A stretch of 64,000 bases of DNA from Roseomonas indoligenes (GCF_017813365.1 NZ_JAGIZA010000005.1:124001-188000), one strand, 5' to 3'; positions 31,443 through 40,312 are shown, counted from the first letter of the stretch. The notes: generated by a model not told the origin, from the sequence alone. Program-made: numbers and translations.

Positions 31443-31608
31443 GGCGTCGTTTCCCCAGAAAGGGCCCCGCTTGCCGCGGAATGCGGCGCGGGACGGCGTC
31501 GTAGCCTCTTCGATGGGGATTGTTGCGCGAATGGGAAGCCGCAGGAATGGCCTTCGAGAGTCCTGCCGCGATCCGGGATTGGCGCCCCGCGCGCGGGGCG
31601 CCCGCCTC

Positions 31609-31977
31609 TTACTCCGTCACGGCACGGGTGCTGTTTGCCTGGCGGTCCCAGAACAGCGTCACGCGGGAGATCCTGCAGAGGTCCAGGCCGCGCCACTCGG
31701 CCTGGTCGCCGTCATTGTAGACGACCTTGAGATCCCAGTTGCAGGTGTTCGCGCCGCGGTTGAACTGGATGTCGACGGAGCCGCCATCGGCCAGGGCGTC
31801 CTGCCCCATCACGTCGCTGCCCCAGGAGTTGGAGCTGACGGGGCTGAGGTGAACCTCGTCGATCTGGGCGCCCGTGCGGTTCACGAGGCTGAAGTCGAGC
31901 TGGGTCTGCGCCTGCACGGCGGCAGGAACCCCGAGCGCCAGAGCAAGCCCGAGCGTGGGGAGGATGCGACAGTTCAT
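31609..31977 (-). CDS. Small secreted protein of unknown function
   Basis: 122 aa with a clear Sec signal peptide (MNCRILPTLGLALALGVPAAVQAQ, cleaved near residue 23). The mature ~100 residues are acidic and beta-rich in look (LDFSLVNRTGAQIDEVHLSP, WDLKVVYNDGDQAEW) with two Cys that could form a disulfide. Similar proteins are, in memory, often called argininosuccinate lyase by mistake; nothing here supports that. The start at 31977 has GGAG 6 nt upstream, and that GGAG is inside a hairpin (31981-32021). Confidence 0.75.
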   Translation of the reverse strand: MNCRILPTLGLALALGVPAAVQAQTQLDFSLVNRTGAQIDEVHLSPVSSNSWGSDVMGQDALADGGSVDIQFNRGANTCNWDLKVVYNDGDQAEWRGLDLCRISRVTLFWDRQANSTRAVTE

Positions 31978-31980
31978 AAG

Positions 31981-32021
31981 CGTCTCCGATATGTCCGGCG
32001 CGTTTCGGCCGGGTGGAGACG
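31981..32021 (-). promoter_or_regulatory. 5'-UTR hairpin that pairs the Shine-Dalgarno of the secreted-protein gene
   Basis: In the minus-strand message CGTCTCC pairs with GGAGACG, and an inner CCGGC/GCCGG stem adds stability. The 3' arm contains the GGAG used by the ATG at 31977, so the SD would be masked when the stem forms. It could be a thermosensor or a ligand- or protein-controlled switch; this is inference from pairing only. Confidence 0.45.
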
Positions 32022-32091
32022 GTAACAATCCGCACGATTCCGTGATATTTGCGAAGAGGTGAATTCGGCGACACCTCGTCTTGCACCTGGA

Positions 32092-32577
32092 TCAATCCGA
32101 CGCCGCGCAAGCCCCGCAGGTGCCTTCCACCTCTACCGTGGTCCGTGCCGGGCTGAAGCCCGCGGCAAGCGCCGCGGCCGCCACGGCCGCCACCACCGAA
32201 TCGTCGGACAGTTCCGCAGTGCGCCCGCAACTCCGGCAGATCAGGAACTGGTGCGGGTGCTCCTCGCCTCCTGAATGCGCGGATTCGGTGCAGGAGATGA
32301 AGGCGTTCAGACGCTCGATCCGGTGGATCAGCCCCTGGGCCATCAGGAAGTCCAGGGCCCGATAGACGGTGGGCGGCGCCGCGCCCGGCCGCTCGGCGCG
32401 CAACCGGTCCAGCAGCGCATAGGCACCCACGGGCTGTGGCGCCTCGAGCACCATCTCCAGCACGCGCCGCCGCAGCGGGGTCAGCTGGGCACCGCGGCGC
32501 AGGCAGGCCGCTTCCGCCTCGCGTAGGGCGCCGGCGGGGTCCGAAGGGGCATGATGGTGGTGGTCGCCGTGGGGCAT
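32092..32577 (-). CDS. zur: Zur-type Fur-family zinc uptake regulator
   Basis: 161 aa. Winged-helix DNA-binding half (QLTPLRRRVLEMVLEAPQPVGAY, PPTVYRALDFL) and a metal-binding half with two CxxC pairs, CRSCGRTAE and CGAC, as in Zur. The N-terminus is His-rich (HGDHHHHAP). Expected to repress zinc uptake genes when zinc is high. It diverges from hisI across 54 bp. The segment HPHQFLICRSCG favours Zur over Fur. Confidence 0.88.
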   Translation of the reverse strand: MPHGDHHHHAPSDPAGALREAEAACLRRGAQLTPLRRRVLEMVLEAPQPVGAYALLDRLRAERPGAAPPTVYRALDFLMAQGLIHRIERLNAFISCTESAHSGGEEHPHQFLICRSCGRTAELSDDSVVAAVAAAALAAGFSPARTTVEVEGTCGACAASD

Positions 32578-32631
32578 CCGGTCCTCGGGCGCGCGCGGGC
32601 TTTCCGCGCGGGCCCGCCCTATATAGGCGCC

Positions 32632-33108
32632 ATGACCACGCCGCCAAACCGCGCGCCCGGTGCATCACCGTTGCGCCCCGCCGGACTTCCCGCCTGGAAC
32701 CCACCCTCCCCCGAGGCTCGGTCACGCTTCCAGGCCGCGCTGAAGCCCGATTCGAACGGCCTCGTCGCCGCCATCGCCCAGGCCCACGGCACCGGTGAGG
32801 TGCTCATGCTCGCCTGGATGAACGCGGAGGCGGTAGAGGAGACGCTGCGGACGGGCCGGGTCACCTATTACAGCCGGTCCCGCAAGGGGCTGTGGCGAAA
32901 GGGCGAGACCTCCGGCCAGGTGCAGCACCTGATCGACCTCCGCCTGGACTGCGATGGGGACGCGCTGCTCGCCACCGTCCACCAGGACGGCGTGGCCTGC
33001 CACACCGGCCGCCGCTCCTGCTTCTCCTGGGGGCTGGCCGAGGAGGAGGTCCGCCCGCTGGAACCCGTTCTGGCCGATCCCGCCGCGCTCTACGGCAGCG
33101 CCGGTTGA
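32632..33108 (+). CDS. hisI: Phosphoribosyl-AMP cyclohydrolase
   Basis: 158 aa, third step of histidine synthesis, opening the ring of PR-AMP. The metal and active-site signature DLRLDCDGDALLATVHQDGVACHTGRRSCF is complete. There is no HisE domain, so this is the monofunctional form. ATG at 32632 is preceded by a CCTATATAGG palindrome 4 nt away and lacks an obvious SD, so it may be leaderless or weakly translated. No other his gene is near. Confidence 0.95.
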   Translation: MTTPPNRAPGASPLRPAGLPAWNPPSPEARSRFQAALKPDSNGLVAAIAQAHGTGEVLMLAWMNAEAVEETLRTGRVTYYSRSRKGLWRKGETSGQVQHLIDLRLDCDGDALLATVHQDGVACHTGRRSCFSWGLAEEEVRPLEPVLADPAALYGSAG

Positions 33109-33160
33109 CGATCCCGGGTGGCGGGGGCTTCCTTCCGCCACCCGACGGGAAGGAAGGCCG

Positions 33161-33835
33161 ATGCCGCTCACTATGCCGGAGGAGCTGATCCTCCTGATGC
33201 TCGACGACCGGAGCGGCCGCCTGCATGAGATGGCAGGCCCAGCCTCAGGGTACGCGGTCGCCGGCGCCATCCTGGCGGAGCTCGCCTTGCGGAACCGGAT
33301 CGACACGGACCCGCAGCGCCTCTTCGTGGCCGACCCTACCCCCACGGGCGATTCGCTTCTCGACCCCGTCCTCTCCCGGATCGCCGCGGATGCGGGCCCG
33401 GGCGCGGAGGAGGCGGACATGCCCCATAACAGCCGCTACTGGATCGAGACGCTCGGCCGCGAGGCGGAAACCTATCGGGACCAGATTTTCGCCCGGCTGG
33501 TCGCCCACGGCATCCTCCGACAGGAGCAGGGGCGCTTCCTCTGGATCTTCCCGGAGCGCCGCTACCCCATGATCTCCGACAAGGAGGAGCGTGAGGTGAA
33601 GGCCCGCCTGACCGGCGTGATCTTCAACGACGACATCCCCGAGCCGCGCGATTCCCTCCTCATCGGCCTCTGCCGTGCCGCCGGGTTGCTGCCGCTGATC
33701 CTCTCGGAGGAGTCGCTGGAGCAGGCTGAGCCGCGGATCCAGCAGGTGGCGAACATGGAGGAACTGAGCCGCTCGCTCGGGAATGCCGTGCGCGACATCT
33801 TCATCGAGATGGCCCGCTACACGCCGATCATGTAG
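33161..33835 (+). CDS. GPP34 (GOLPH3/Vps74-like) family protein
   Basis: 224 aa. The N-terminal motif LTMPEELILLMLDDRSGRL followed by YAVAGAILAELALRNRI matches the start of the GPP34 fold; the rest is alpha-helical with RLVAHGILRQEQGRFLWIF and a LLIGLCRAAGLLPLIL segment. Eukaryotic GOLPH3 binds PI4P and retains glycosyltransferases in the Golgi; bacterial members have no firmly known role. It begins 52 bp after hisI with a good GGAAGGAA site and is followed after 28 bp by lpxB, an inner-membrane-associated glycosyltransferase. Confidence 0.85.
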   Translation: MPLTMPEELILLMLDDRSGRLHEMAGPASGYAVAGAILAELALRNRIDTDPQRLFVADPTPTGDSLLDPVLSRIAADAGPGAEEADMPHNSRYWIETLGREAETYRDQIFARLVAHGILRQEQGRFLWIFPERRYPMISDKEEREVKARLTGVIFNDDIPEPRDSLLIGLCRAAGLLPLILSEESLEQAEPRIQQVANMEELSRSLGNAVRDIFIEMARYTPIM

Positions 33836-33863
33836 GGGCTCGCGCCGCCGCGCCGGGCCGCCT

Positions 33864-35039
33864 ATGCATCCGGCCATGCCGGAGACCCCGCCTCCCCTCC
33901 TCTACCTCGTCGCCGGGGAAGCCTCCGGCGACGTGCTCGGCGCCCGCCTGATCGCGGCGCTCCGGCAGATGCGGCCGGAACTCGCTTTCGCCGGCGTCGG
34001 CGGGGCCCGCATGGCCGAGGAGGGGATTGAGAGCCTTTTCCCCATGCGGGAACTGGCCCTGATGGGGCTGCTGGAGGTCTTGCCCAACCTCCGCAGCCTC
34101 GCCCGCCGCATGAATGAGACGGTCGCGGACATCACCGCCCGCCGCCCGGCCGCTCTGGTGACGATCGACAGCCCCGGCTTCGCCCTTCGGCTCGCGAAGC
34201 GCGTGAAGCCGCTGGGCATCCCCGTCATCCATTACGTCGCGCCGCAGGTCTGGGCCTGGCGCCAGGGGCGGGTGAAGGAGATGGCGCACCGGCTGGACCG
34301 CATCCTCGCCCTGCTCCCCTTCGAGCCGCCCTTCTTCGAGCGCGCAGGCATCCCCGTGACCTTCGTCGGCCACCCCGTGCTGGAAAGCGGCGCGGACCGG
34401 GGTGAGGCCGCCCGCTTCCGCGCCGCCCATGGGCTGCGGCCGGAGGAGCGGGTCATTCTCGTCATGCCCGGCAGCCGCCGCACGGAGATCCGCCGCCTGT
34501 TGCCAGTCTTCGGCGAGGCGCTGCGCCAGCTCTCCGCCCGCGTCCCCGGGCTGCGCCCCGTGGTGCCCCTCGCCGGTCCGGTCGAGGAGGCCGTGCGCGA
34601 GGCTGCAAGAGGCTGGTCCCCCGGTCCGATCCTGATCCGTGACGTGGCGGAGAAGCACGATGCCTATGCTGCCGCATCGGTCGGCCTCATCAAATCCGGC
34701 ACCTCATCCCTGGAGGTGGCGCTGGCGGGGGTGCCGATGGTGGTGGGCTACAAGGTGAACCCCATCACCGCCGCCATTGCGCGGCGCCTGGTCAAGGTGC
34801 GCTTTGCCAGCATCGTCAACCTGCTGGCGGACACCGCCGTCATCCCCGAATACATCCAGCAGGATTGCCGCCCCGACGCGCTGGCCGCCGGGCTCGAAGC
34901 CCTGCTCGCCGACGGTCCCGAGGCCTTGGCCCAGCGGGAGGGCTTTCGGCGCGTGATGCACCAGCTCGCCCCTGCCGAGGGTGGCAGCCCCAGCGAGGCC
35001 GCCGCCCGCGCCGTACTGGGCGCCACGGGGCTGGGATAG
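33864..35039 (+). CDS. lpxB: Lipid-A-disaccharide synthase
   Basis: 391 aa peripheral membrane glycosyltransferase joining UDP-2,3-diacylglucosamine to lipid X. Motifs are YLVAGEASGDVLGARL at the N-terminus, HYVAPQVWAWRQGRVKEM, VMPGSRRTEIRRLLP and the C-terminal SGTSSLEVALAGVPMVVGYK. Starts at 33864 or 33876 are both possible and neither has a strong SD. Other lpx genes are not in the window. It is followed by a strong terminator. Confidence 0.96.
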   Translation: MHPAMPETPPPLLYLVAGEASGDVLGARLIAALRQMRPELAFAGVGGARMAEEGIESLFPMRELALMGLLEVLPNLRSLARRMNETVADITARRPAALVTIDSPGFALRLAKRVKPLGIPVIHYVAPQVWAWRQGRVKEMAHRLDRILALLPFEPPFFERAGIPVTFVGHPVLESGADRGEAARFRAAHGLRPEERVILVMPGSRRTEIRRLLPVFGEALRQLSARVPGLRPVVPLAGPVEEAVREAARGWSPGPILIRDVAEKHDAYAAASVGLIKSGTSSLEVALAGVPMVVGYKVNPITAAIARRLVKVRFASIVNLLADTAVIPEYIQQDCRPDALAAGLEALLADGPEALAQREGFRRVMHQLAPAEGGSPSEAAARAVLGATGLG

Positions 35040-35043
35040 AGAA

Positions 35044-35069
35044 GGGGCCGTGGCTTCGGCCACGGCCCC
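35044..35069. terminator. Terminator hairpin between lpxB and the DUF2382 gene
   Basis: An 11-bp perfect stem GGGGCCGTGGC/GCCACGGCCCC with a TTCG tetraloop lies between two convergent genes. T tracts are absent or weak, so it may rely on stem strength and serve either direction. Confidence 0.65.
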
Positions 35070-35089
35070 TGCCCCATTTCGGTAACTCT

Positions 35090-36109
35090 TCAGACGCCGG
35101 GCGTACGGCCCGTGCCGGTGGTCGTCGTGCCGGCGGCAGTGGTGCCGGCCTTGCGGTCGTCCTCCACCTCCACCTCGGTGTGACGCACGGTGTCGGAGAT
35201 GTTCTGCGTGCGCTCCTCCACCTGCTTGCGGATGACCAGTTCCTCCTTCACCCGCGCCTCCTTGGAGACCACGGCCTCCTCGGAATGCTCCACGGCCTCG
35301 ATGGTCCGCTCACGGAAGGCGTCGTCGGCGGCGGAGAGCGGCAGATCCACCGGGCGGCGCTCCACCTGCACGTGCTCGTCGCGCAGCGTCACGGACTCAT
35401 TCACCGGCGTCTCGACGATGTAGGACCGCACACGGACTCGGCCGCTGTTCATCTCGCGCTTGGCGACGCGGAGCTGCTCCTCCACGACGGGGATGCGCTC
35501 CTCCCGCGTGCCGTTCGCACCCATCGCGCCCATGCCAGCGGCGTCCGTGCCCATCGCGGTGCTGCCCATCCCAGCGGCGCCTGCGCCCATCGCGGTGCTG
35601 CTCGTGCCCACGCCACCGGCCGTCGTTCCGCCGGCCACCGGCAGCGGCGTGCCAGCCACGGCCGGGGTGGAGGTGCCGCCCATCGTGGCGGCGCCCACGG
35701 CGGCGGAGGTGTTCATCGGCACGCCGGTTCCGGCGGAGTCGTCGGCCTCATAGCCGTTCCAGCCGGAGGCGCGCCACTCGGCCTCGCGGGCGTCCAGGTC
35801 CACCGCGCCGTGCTGCTCAAAGATATCGAGGGCGTGGTCGACCAGCGCGTCATCCAGCTCGGCGGTCACCACGTAGCCGCCGCGGCGGATGCCTTCAGAA
35901 TAGGCGTAACGATCCTCGTCGGGGATGAAGAGATCGCGGAGCGAGGCCCAGAAGCCGCGATCCTCTGCCGCCCCTGCCCCCGTAGCCGTGGTGGCCGCCC
36001 CGTGGACAGAAATCTTGCCGGGGTTCACGCCGTCATGCTGGCGCAGGTGCTCGACGACGGCGTCGGCCTCGGCGCGCGTGTCGAAAAGACCGGTGATCGT
36101 ACGGGTCAT
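35090..36109 (-). CDS. DUF2382 (YsnF/AvaK-type) protein with Gly/Ala/Met-rich linker
   Basis: 339 aa, no signal peptide. The N-terminus (about 1-110) resembles the general-stress 'ysnF-type' module with MTRTITGLFDTRAEADAVVEHL and AYSEGIRRGGYVV. A low-complexity linker rich in Gly, Ala, Met and Thr (about 120-205) leads to a DUF2382 repeat (EERIPVVEEQLRVAKREMNSGRVRVRSYIVETPVNE...) with alternating charged residues. DUF2382 proteins are associated with stress tolerance but have no defined biochemistry. The smaller paralogue lies 72 bp upstream. Confidence 0.82.
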   Translation of the reverse strand: MTRTITGLFDTRAEADAVVEHLRQHDGVNPGKISVHGAATTATGAGAAEDRGFWASLRDLFIPDEDRYAYSEGIRRGGYVVTAELDDALVDHALDIFEQHGAVDLDAREAEWRASGWNGYEADDSAGTGVPMNTSAAVGAATMGGTSTPAVAGTPLPVAGGTTAGGVGTSSTAMGAGAAGMGSTAMGTDAAGMGAMGANGTREERIPVVEEQLRVAKREMNSGRVRVRSYIVETPVNESVTLRDEHVQVERRPVDLPLSAADDAFRERTIEAVEHSEEAVVSKEARVKEELVIRKQVEERTQNISDTVRHTEVEVEDDRKAGTTAAGTTTTGTGRTPGV

Positions 36110-36181
36110 GCGTGCTCTCCTGTCGTGACGTGATGGGTGGACAGGGGCTGAAAAGCCGCCCCTGCCTTCCGAATTGCGGAC

Positions 36182-36583
36182 TCAGGATTCCGCGGAGTCC
36201 GCCGCGGGCGGGACGCGCTCCACAACGGCGCGCTGCACGCGCCGCGTGGCGGGATGCTCGACAGTCCGCTCCGCATTGCTGAGCCGGAGATGAATCTCCT
36301 CCCGCAGGACAAGGCGCTTCTCGACGACGAGGACCTCCTCGACGACGGGAATGATGAGGACATCTCCCTCCTGGCGAACCTTCGGGACTTCGGTCACCGT
36401 CCGTCCCACAGGCCGGCGCTCCACCTCGGCCTCGCGCGTCAGTAGCGTCTCGCGCAACACCTCCTCCACCGTCTCGGTGGAGAGGGAGACACGGACACGC
36501 CCTGTTTCCACGGCGCGCTTCTCGATCCGGAGCACTTCCTCGACGAGGGGAAGCACGGTCTCGGCACCCGCCTCGTCCGGCAT
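36182..36583 (-). CDS. Single-domain DUF2382 protein
   Basis: 133 aa, essentially one DUF2382 unit: VLPLVEEVLRIEKRAVETGRVRVS repeated in altered form as IIPVVEEVLVVEKRLVLREEIHLR. The two halves look like an internal duplication. It precedes the larger DUF2382 gene in the same direction, probably the same transcript. No catalytic motif is visible. Confidence 0.8.
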   Translation of the reverse strand: MPDEAGAETVLPLVEEVLRIEKRAVETGRVRVSLSTETVEEVLRETLLTREAEVERRPVGRTVTEVPKVRQEGDVLIIPVVEEVLVVEKRLVLREEIHLRLSNAERTVEHPATRRVQRAVVERVPPAADSAES

Positions 36584-36653
36584 GTCATCCTCATCATGGA
36601 CCCGCCCAACAAACGGCCGAGTCGCGGCGGGGTTGCCGGAGGAGCGGGCGCCT

Positions 36654-38957
36654 TTACCTGGCGTGGCGCTTCGGCCGGGCCTTGCGGCGCAGTTCCATCA
36701 GGTCCGCTTCCTCCCGCGCCGCGTTGCGGAGAAGCGCCTCCTGACCCCAGCGATACTGCGGGGGGCAGAAGGTCCGCACGCCGTATCGGGCTGCCGCCTC
36801 CATGGTGAAGGCGGGGTCCACCAGATGCGGCCGCGCCAGAGCCACAAGGTCCGCGCGCCCGGCCGCCAGGATGGTGTTCACCTGGTCCGCGCTGGTGATG
36901 CTGCCGACCGCGACGGTGGCCACCTTCGCCTCGTTCCGGATCATGTCGGAGTAGGGCACCTGGAACATGCGCCCGTACTGCGGCGCGCTGCGCGCGACCG
37001 TCTGGCCGGTGGAGACGTCCAGCAGGTCGCAGCCATCCTCCGCGAAGGCCCGGGCGATCGCCACCGTGTCCTCATCCGTCGTGCCGCCTTCCGCCCAATC
37101 CGTGGCGGAGACGCGCACGCTCATCGGCCGGTCCGCCGGCCACACCGCCCGGATGGCCCGGTACACCTCCAGCGGGTAGCGCAGCCGGTTCTCCAGGCTG
37201 CCGCCATACTCGTCCGTGCGGCGGTTCGTCAGCGGGGAGAGGAAGCTGGCCATCAGGTAGCCGTGGGCGCAGTGGAACTCGAGCATGTCGAAGCCCGCTC
37301 GCGCGCCGCGCTTGGCCGCCGCCACGAAGTCGTCCCGTACCTTGTCCATCTCCGCGCGGGTGATCTCGCGCGGCACCTGGCTGTTCGGGAAGTAGGGCAG
37401 CGCGCTGGCGGAGACGATGGGCCAAGCCCCCTCCTCCAGCGGCTGGTCCATCCCCTCCCACATCAGCTTGGACGCACCCTTCTGCCCGGCATGGCCGAGC
37501 TGCAGGGCCACCTTCCCCGCACCATGCGCGTGGCAGAAGTCCACGATCCGCTTCCAGGCTGCTTCCTGCTCGTCGTTCCAGATCCCCGCGCAGCCCGGCG
37601 TGATCCGCGCCTCCGGCGAGACGCAGGTCATCTCCGTGAAGATCAGCCCCGCCCCGCCGGTGGCGCGGGCGCCGTAATGCATGAGGTGCCAGTCATCCGG
37701 CATGCCGTCCTTTGCCGAGTACTGGCACATGGCGGAAACGACCACGCGGTTGGGCACGGTCATGTCGCGCAACTTGAACGGCTGGAACATCGGTGGCGCG
37801 CCGGCGGCCGGCGAAAGCCCCTCCGCACGCACCTCCTCCTCGAACAACTCGCGCGACTCCTCCACGAACTCCGGCGCGCGCAGCGCGAGGTTGTCCCAGG
37901 TGATCGCCTTGGCGCGCGTCATCACGCCGAAGGCGAAGCGCGTGGCGGGCATGTGCCAGAACCGATCCACGTGCTCAAACCACACCAGCGAGACATCCGC
38001 CGCGTGCTGGATTTTCTCAACGTCCACGCGCCGCCCGGTCTCGAAGCGCCGCAGCGCCTCCTCCACCGTGCCGCCCTTCATGAAGGCGCCATGCAGCGCG
38101 ATGGCGTCCTCCATGGCGAGCTTCGTGCCGGAGCCGATGGAGAAGTGCGCCGTCGCCTTGGCATCCCCCAGCAGCACCACGTTCCCCTTGGACCAGCGCT
38201 TGCAGCGCATCATCGGGAACTGCCGCCACATGGAACGGTTGGTGATCAGGCGATGGCCCTGCAGTTCCTCCGCGAAGACCTCCTCCAGGAAGGCCGCGCT
38301 CTCCGCCTCGCTCTTCCCTTCCAGTCCGGCCCGCTCGAAGGTCTCCGGGTCCGCCTCCAGCACCCAGGTGCTCGCCCCCGCCTCGTACTGGTAGCAATGG
38401 GCGATGAAGATGCCTTCCGGCCTCTCCTTGAAGAAGAAGGTGAAGGCGTCGAAGGGCCGGGTGCTGCCCATCCAGGTGAAGCGGTTCGGGCGCAGGTCCA
38501 CCGAGGGCTCGAAATGGACGGGGTCGCTGTTCCGCACGGCGCTGTTGATGCCGTCCGCCGCCACAATCAGGTCCGCATCGGGGAAGTCGGCTGGCGTCAC
38601 GTCGCGCTGGAACTCCAGCTCTACCCCCAGCTCCCGCGCGCGCTGTTGCAGCAGCAGGAGAAGAGTGCGGCGGGAGCAGCCGCAGAACCCGTTGCCGCCG
38701 ATCCGGTGGACCTCGCCCTTGGCGTGGATCTCGATATCGTCCCAGTAGGCAAACGCATCGCGGATCGCCTCGTAGGAAGGGCGGTCGGCCCGCTCGAAGG
38801 TGTCCAGGGTCTGGTCGCTGAAGACCACGCCGAAGCCGAAGGTGTCGTCGGCCCGGTTGCGCTCCACCACCGTGACCCGCGCCTCCGGCCGGTCCCGCTT
38901 CATCAGGATCGCGAAGTAGAGGCCGGCCGGCCCGCCGCCGATGACTGCTATCCGCAT
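36654..38957 (-). CDS. Fused FAD monooxygenase / old-yellow-enzyme (aminobenzoyl- or salicylyl-CoA hydroxylase type)
   Basis: 767 aa. The N-terminal half (about 1-385) is a single-component aromatic hydroxylase: FAD motif [12 protein letters not shown], and [14 protein letters not shown]. The C-terminal half (about 395-767) is an OYE-type reductase with [33 protein letters not shown] and ARPHLVDP. This fusion matches 2-aminobenzoyl-CoA monooxygenase/reductase of anthranilate degradation and enzymes called bifunctional salicylyl-CoA 5-hydroxylase/oxidoreductase. The start at 38957 has AGGAGG upstream; an upstream in-frame start lies in the operator region. It diverges from the aryl-CoA operon. 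Confidence 0.87.
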   Translation of the reverse strand: MRIAVIGGGPAGLYFAILMKRDRPEARVTVVERNRADDTFGFGVVFSDQTLDTFERADRPSYEAIRDAFAYWDDIEIHAKGEVHRIGGNGFCGCSRRTLLLLLQQRARELGVELEFQRDVTPADFPDADLIVAADGINSAVRNSDPVHFEPSVDLRPNRFTWMGSTRPFDAFTFFFKERPEGIFIAHCYQYEAGASTWVLEADPETFERAGLEGKSEAESAAFLEEVFAEELQGHRLITNRSMWRQFPMMRCKRWSKGNVVLLGDAKATAHFSIGSGTKLAMEDAIALHGAFMKGGTVEEALRRFETGRRVDVEKIQHAADVSLVWFEHVDRFWHMPATRFAFGVMTRAKAITWDNLALRAPEFVEESRELFEEEVRAEGLSPAAGAPPMFQPFKLRDMTVPNRVVVSAMCQYSAKDGMPDDWHLMHYGARATGGAGLIFTEMTCVSPEARITPGCAGIWNDEQEAAWKRIVDFCHAHGAGKVALQLGHAGQKGASKLMWEGMDQPLEEGAWPIVSASALPYFPNSQVPREITRAEMDKVRDDFVAAAKRGARAGFDMLEFHCAHGYLMASFLSPLTNRRTDEYGGSLENRLRYPLEVYRAIRAVWPADRPMSVRVSATDWAEGGTTDEDTVAIARAFAEDGCDLLDVSTGQTVARSAPQYGRMFQVPYSDMIRNEAKVATVAVGSITSADQVNTILAAGRADLVALARPHLVDPAFTMEAAARYGVRTFCPPQYRWGQEALLRNAAREEADLMELRRKARPKRHAR

Positions 38958-38980
38958 GGGGAGCCTCCTGGATGACCGAA

Positions 38981-39060
38981 CCGGAAATAGTTTAGGCTTC
39001 AAGCAAAGGCGCTTTCAACACGCTTGCGGGCCGCCCGGAAAACATTTTAGGCTTCAAGCA
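38981..39060. promoter_or_regulatory. Direct repeat pair in the divergent promoter of the aryl-CoA locus
   Basis: The 15-mer TTTAGGCTTCAAGCA occurs exactly at 38991-39005 and 39046-39060. With one indel the match extends left to a shared CCGGAAA. Each copy has a small inverted core GCTT-C-AAGC. The second copy ends 2 nt before the SDR ATG, so it must sit in that promoter's core or leader. Likely operators for the MarR protein of the operon. Confidence 0.6.
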
Positions 39061-39062
39061 TC

Positions 39063-39815
39063 ATGGATGGTATCGCCGGTCGGCACGCAATGGTCACGGG
39101 GGGCGGCACGGGCATCGGCCTGGAGATCGCGGCTGCCCTGACGGCCGCCGGTGCCCGCGTCACCGTCCTTGGCCGGCGCGAAGGCCCGCTTCAGGCCGCC
39201 ACGGCCGCCGGGAAGGCCGCAGGCTTCGAGGTGGCGGACGTGACGGCCGAAGGCGCCGTAGCGGCTGCCATCGCCCGCGCCGGCACCCCCGCCATCCTCG
39301 TCAACGCCGCCGGCGCCGCCGAGAGCGCCCCCTTCCTGAGGACCGACGACGCGCTCTGGGACCGTATGCTGCGGGTCAACCTGCTCGGCGCCGTCTCCGC
39401 CACGCGGGCGGCCCTGCCGGGGATGCTGGCCGGGGGCTGGGGCCGGGTGGTGAACATCGCTTCCACCGCTGCGATGCGGGGATATCCCTACGTCTCGGCC
39501 TATGTCGCCTCCAAGCACGCCGTGCTCGGCCTCACCCGAGCCCTGGCGCTGGAGGTGGCGGCCAAGGGCATCACGGTGAACGCCGTCTGCCCCGGCTTCA
39601 CCGAGACCGACATCGTCGCCGAGAGCGTCGCGCGGATCGTCTCGAAGACCGGCCGAAGTGAGGCGGAGGCCCGCGCCGAGCTGGCGAAGCACAACCCCCA
39701 GGGCCGCCTGGTGCAGCCGGAGGAGGTGGCCGCCGCCGTCCTCTTCCTGTGCAGCGATGGCGCCAGCGCCGTGAACGGCCGCGCCCTGGCCGTGGACGGG
39801 GGCGAAGTGCCGTGA
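39063..39815 (+). CDS. SDR-family NAD(P)-dependent dehydrogenase
   Basis: 250 aa. Cofactor motif TGGGTGIG near residue 12, the NAA-type motif VNAAGAAE, catalytic Ser in NIASTAAM and YxxxK as YVASK. In this operon it is expected to oxidise a hydroxyacyl-CoA during the beta-oxidation-like steps after ring reduction. There is no clear SD before the ATG and the operator copy ends 2 nt upstream, so the message may be leaderless. First gene of seven overlapping genes. Confidence 0.9.
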   Translation: MDGIAGRHAMVTGGGTGIGLEIAAALTAAGARVTVLGRREGPLQAATAAGKAAGFEVADVTAEGAVAAAIARAGTPAILVNAAGAAESAPFLRTDDALWDRMLRVNLLGAVSATRAALPGMLAGGWGRVVNIASTAAMRGYPYVSAYVASKHAVLGLTRALALEVAAKGITVNAVCPGFTETDIVAESVARIVSKTGRSEAEARAELAKHNPQGRLVQPEEVAAAVLFLCSDGASAVNGRALAVDGGEVP

Positions 39816-40312
39816 GCCTTCACATCGACGCCGAGACGGCGCTGGCGGACGCCCCCGCCGGCCACAAGGACGACCTCCGCCTCTGGCTCCGCATGCTCTC
39901 CTGCGCGCGGCTGATCGAGGCCGAGATCCGGCGCCGTCTGCGCGCGAACTTCGACACCACCCTCCCCCGCTTCGACTTCCTCGCCCAGCTGGAGCGCGCC
40001 GAGGACGGGCTGACCCCTGGCGAGATCAGCCGCCGCATGATGGTCACGGGCGGCAACGTCACCGGCCTTGCCGCCCGGCTGGAGGAGGAGGGGCTCATCG
40101 AACGCCGCGTGGTGGAGCAGGACCGCCGCGCCGTCACGCTCCGCCTCACCCCCCAGGGCCGCCGCGACTTCGCCCGACAGACCCAGGCGCATGAGGACTG
40201 GGTAGCCGAGCTTCTCGGCGGCCTTTCCGCCACGGACCGCGCCGCCCTGCTGCGCCTGCTGGACCGTACCCGCCGCGGCGTGCGCGCCGCAATCACGGAG
40301 GCAGGCGCATGA
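39812..40312 (+). CDS. MarR-family transcriptional regulator
   Basis: 166 aa winged-helix regulator: DNA-binding region [42 protein letters not shown] is typical MarR. GTG start at 39812 overlaps the SDR stop (GTGA). Placed inside the operon, it probably senses an aryl-CoA intermediate and represses the divergent promoter. Members of this group controlling aromatic-acid operons commonly respond to the CoA thioester. Confidence 0.9.
   Translation: MSLHIDAETALADAPAGHKDDLRLWLRMLSCARLIEAEIRRRLRANFDTTLPRFDFLAQLERAEDGLTPGEISRRMMVTGGNVTGLAARLEEEGLIERRVVEQDRRAVTLRLTPQGRRDFARQTQAHEDWVAELLGGLSATDRAALLRLLDRTRRGVRAAITEAGA

Noticed and set aside
31609-31977. Argininosuccinate lyase label for the small secreted protein.
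   Set aside because: A 122-aa secreted protein cannot be that 450-aa cytosolic enzyme, and no lyase motif is present.
32618-32627. CCTATATAGG palindrome between zur and hisI as a Zur box.
   Set aside because: It is only 10 bp and lies 4 nt from the hisI ATG. It does not match the Zur operator form I know, so it is noted only as a possible promoter element.
36351-38975. An 874-codon open frame opposite the fused flavoenzyme.
   Set aside because: The minus strand encodes two intact conserved domains here; the opposite frame has no motifs.
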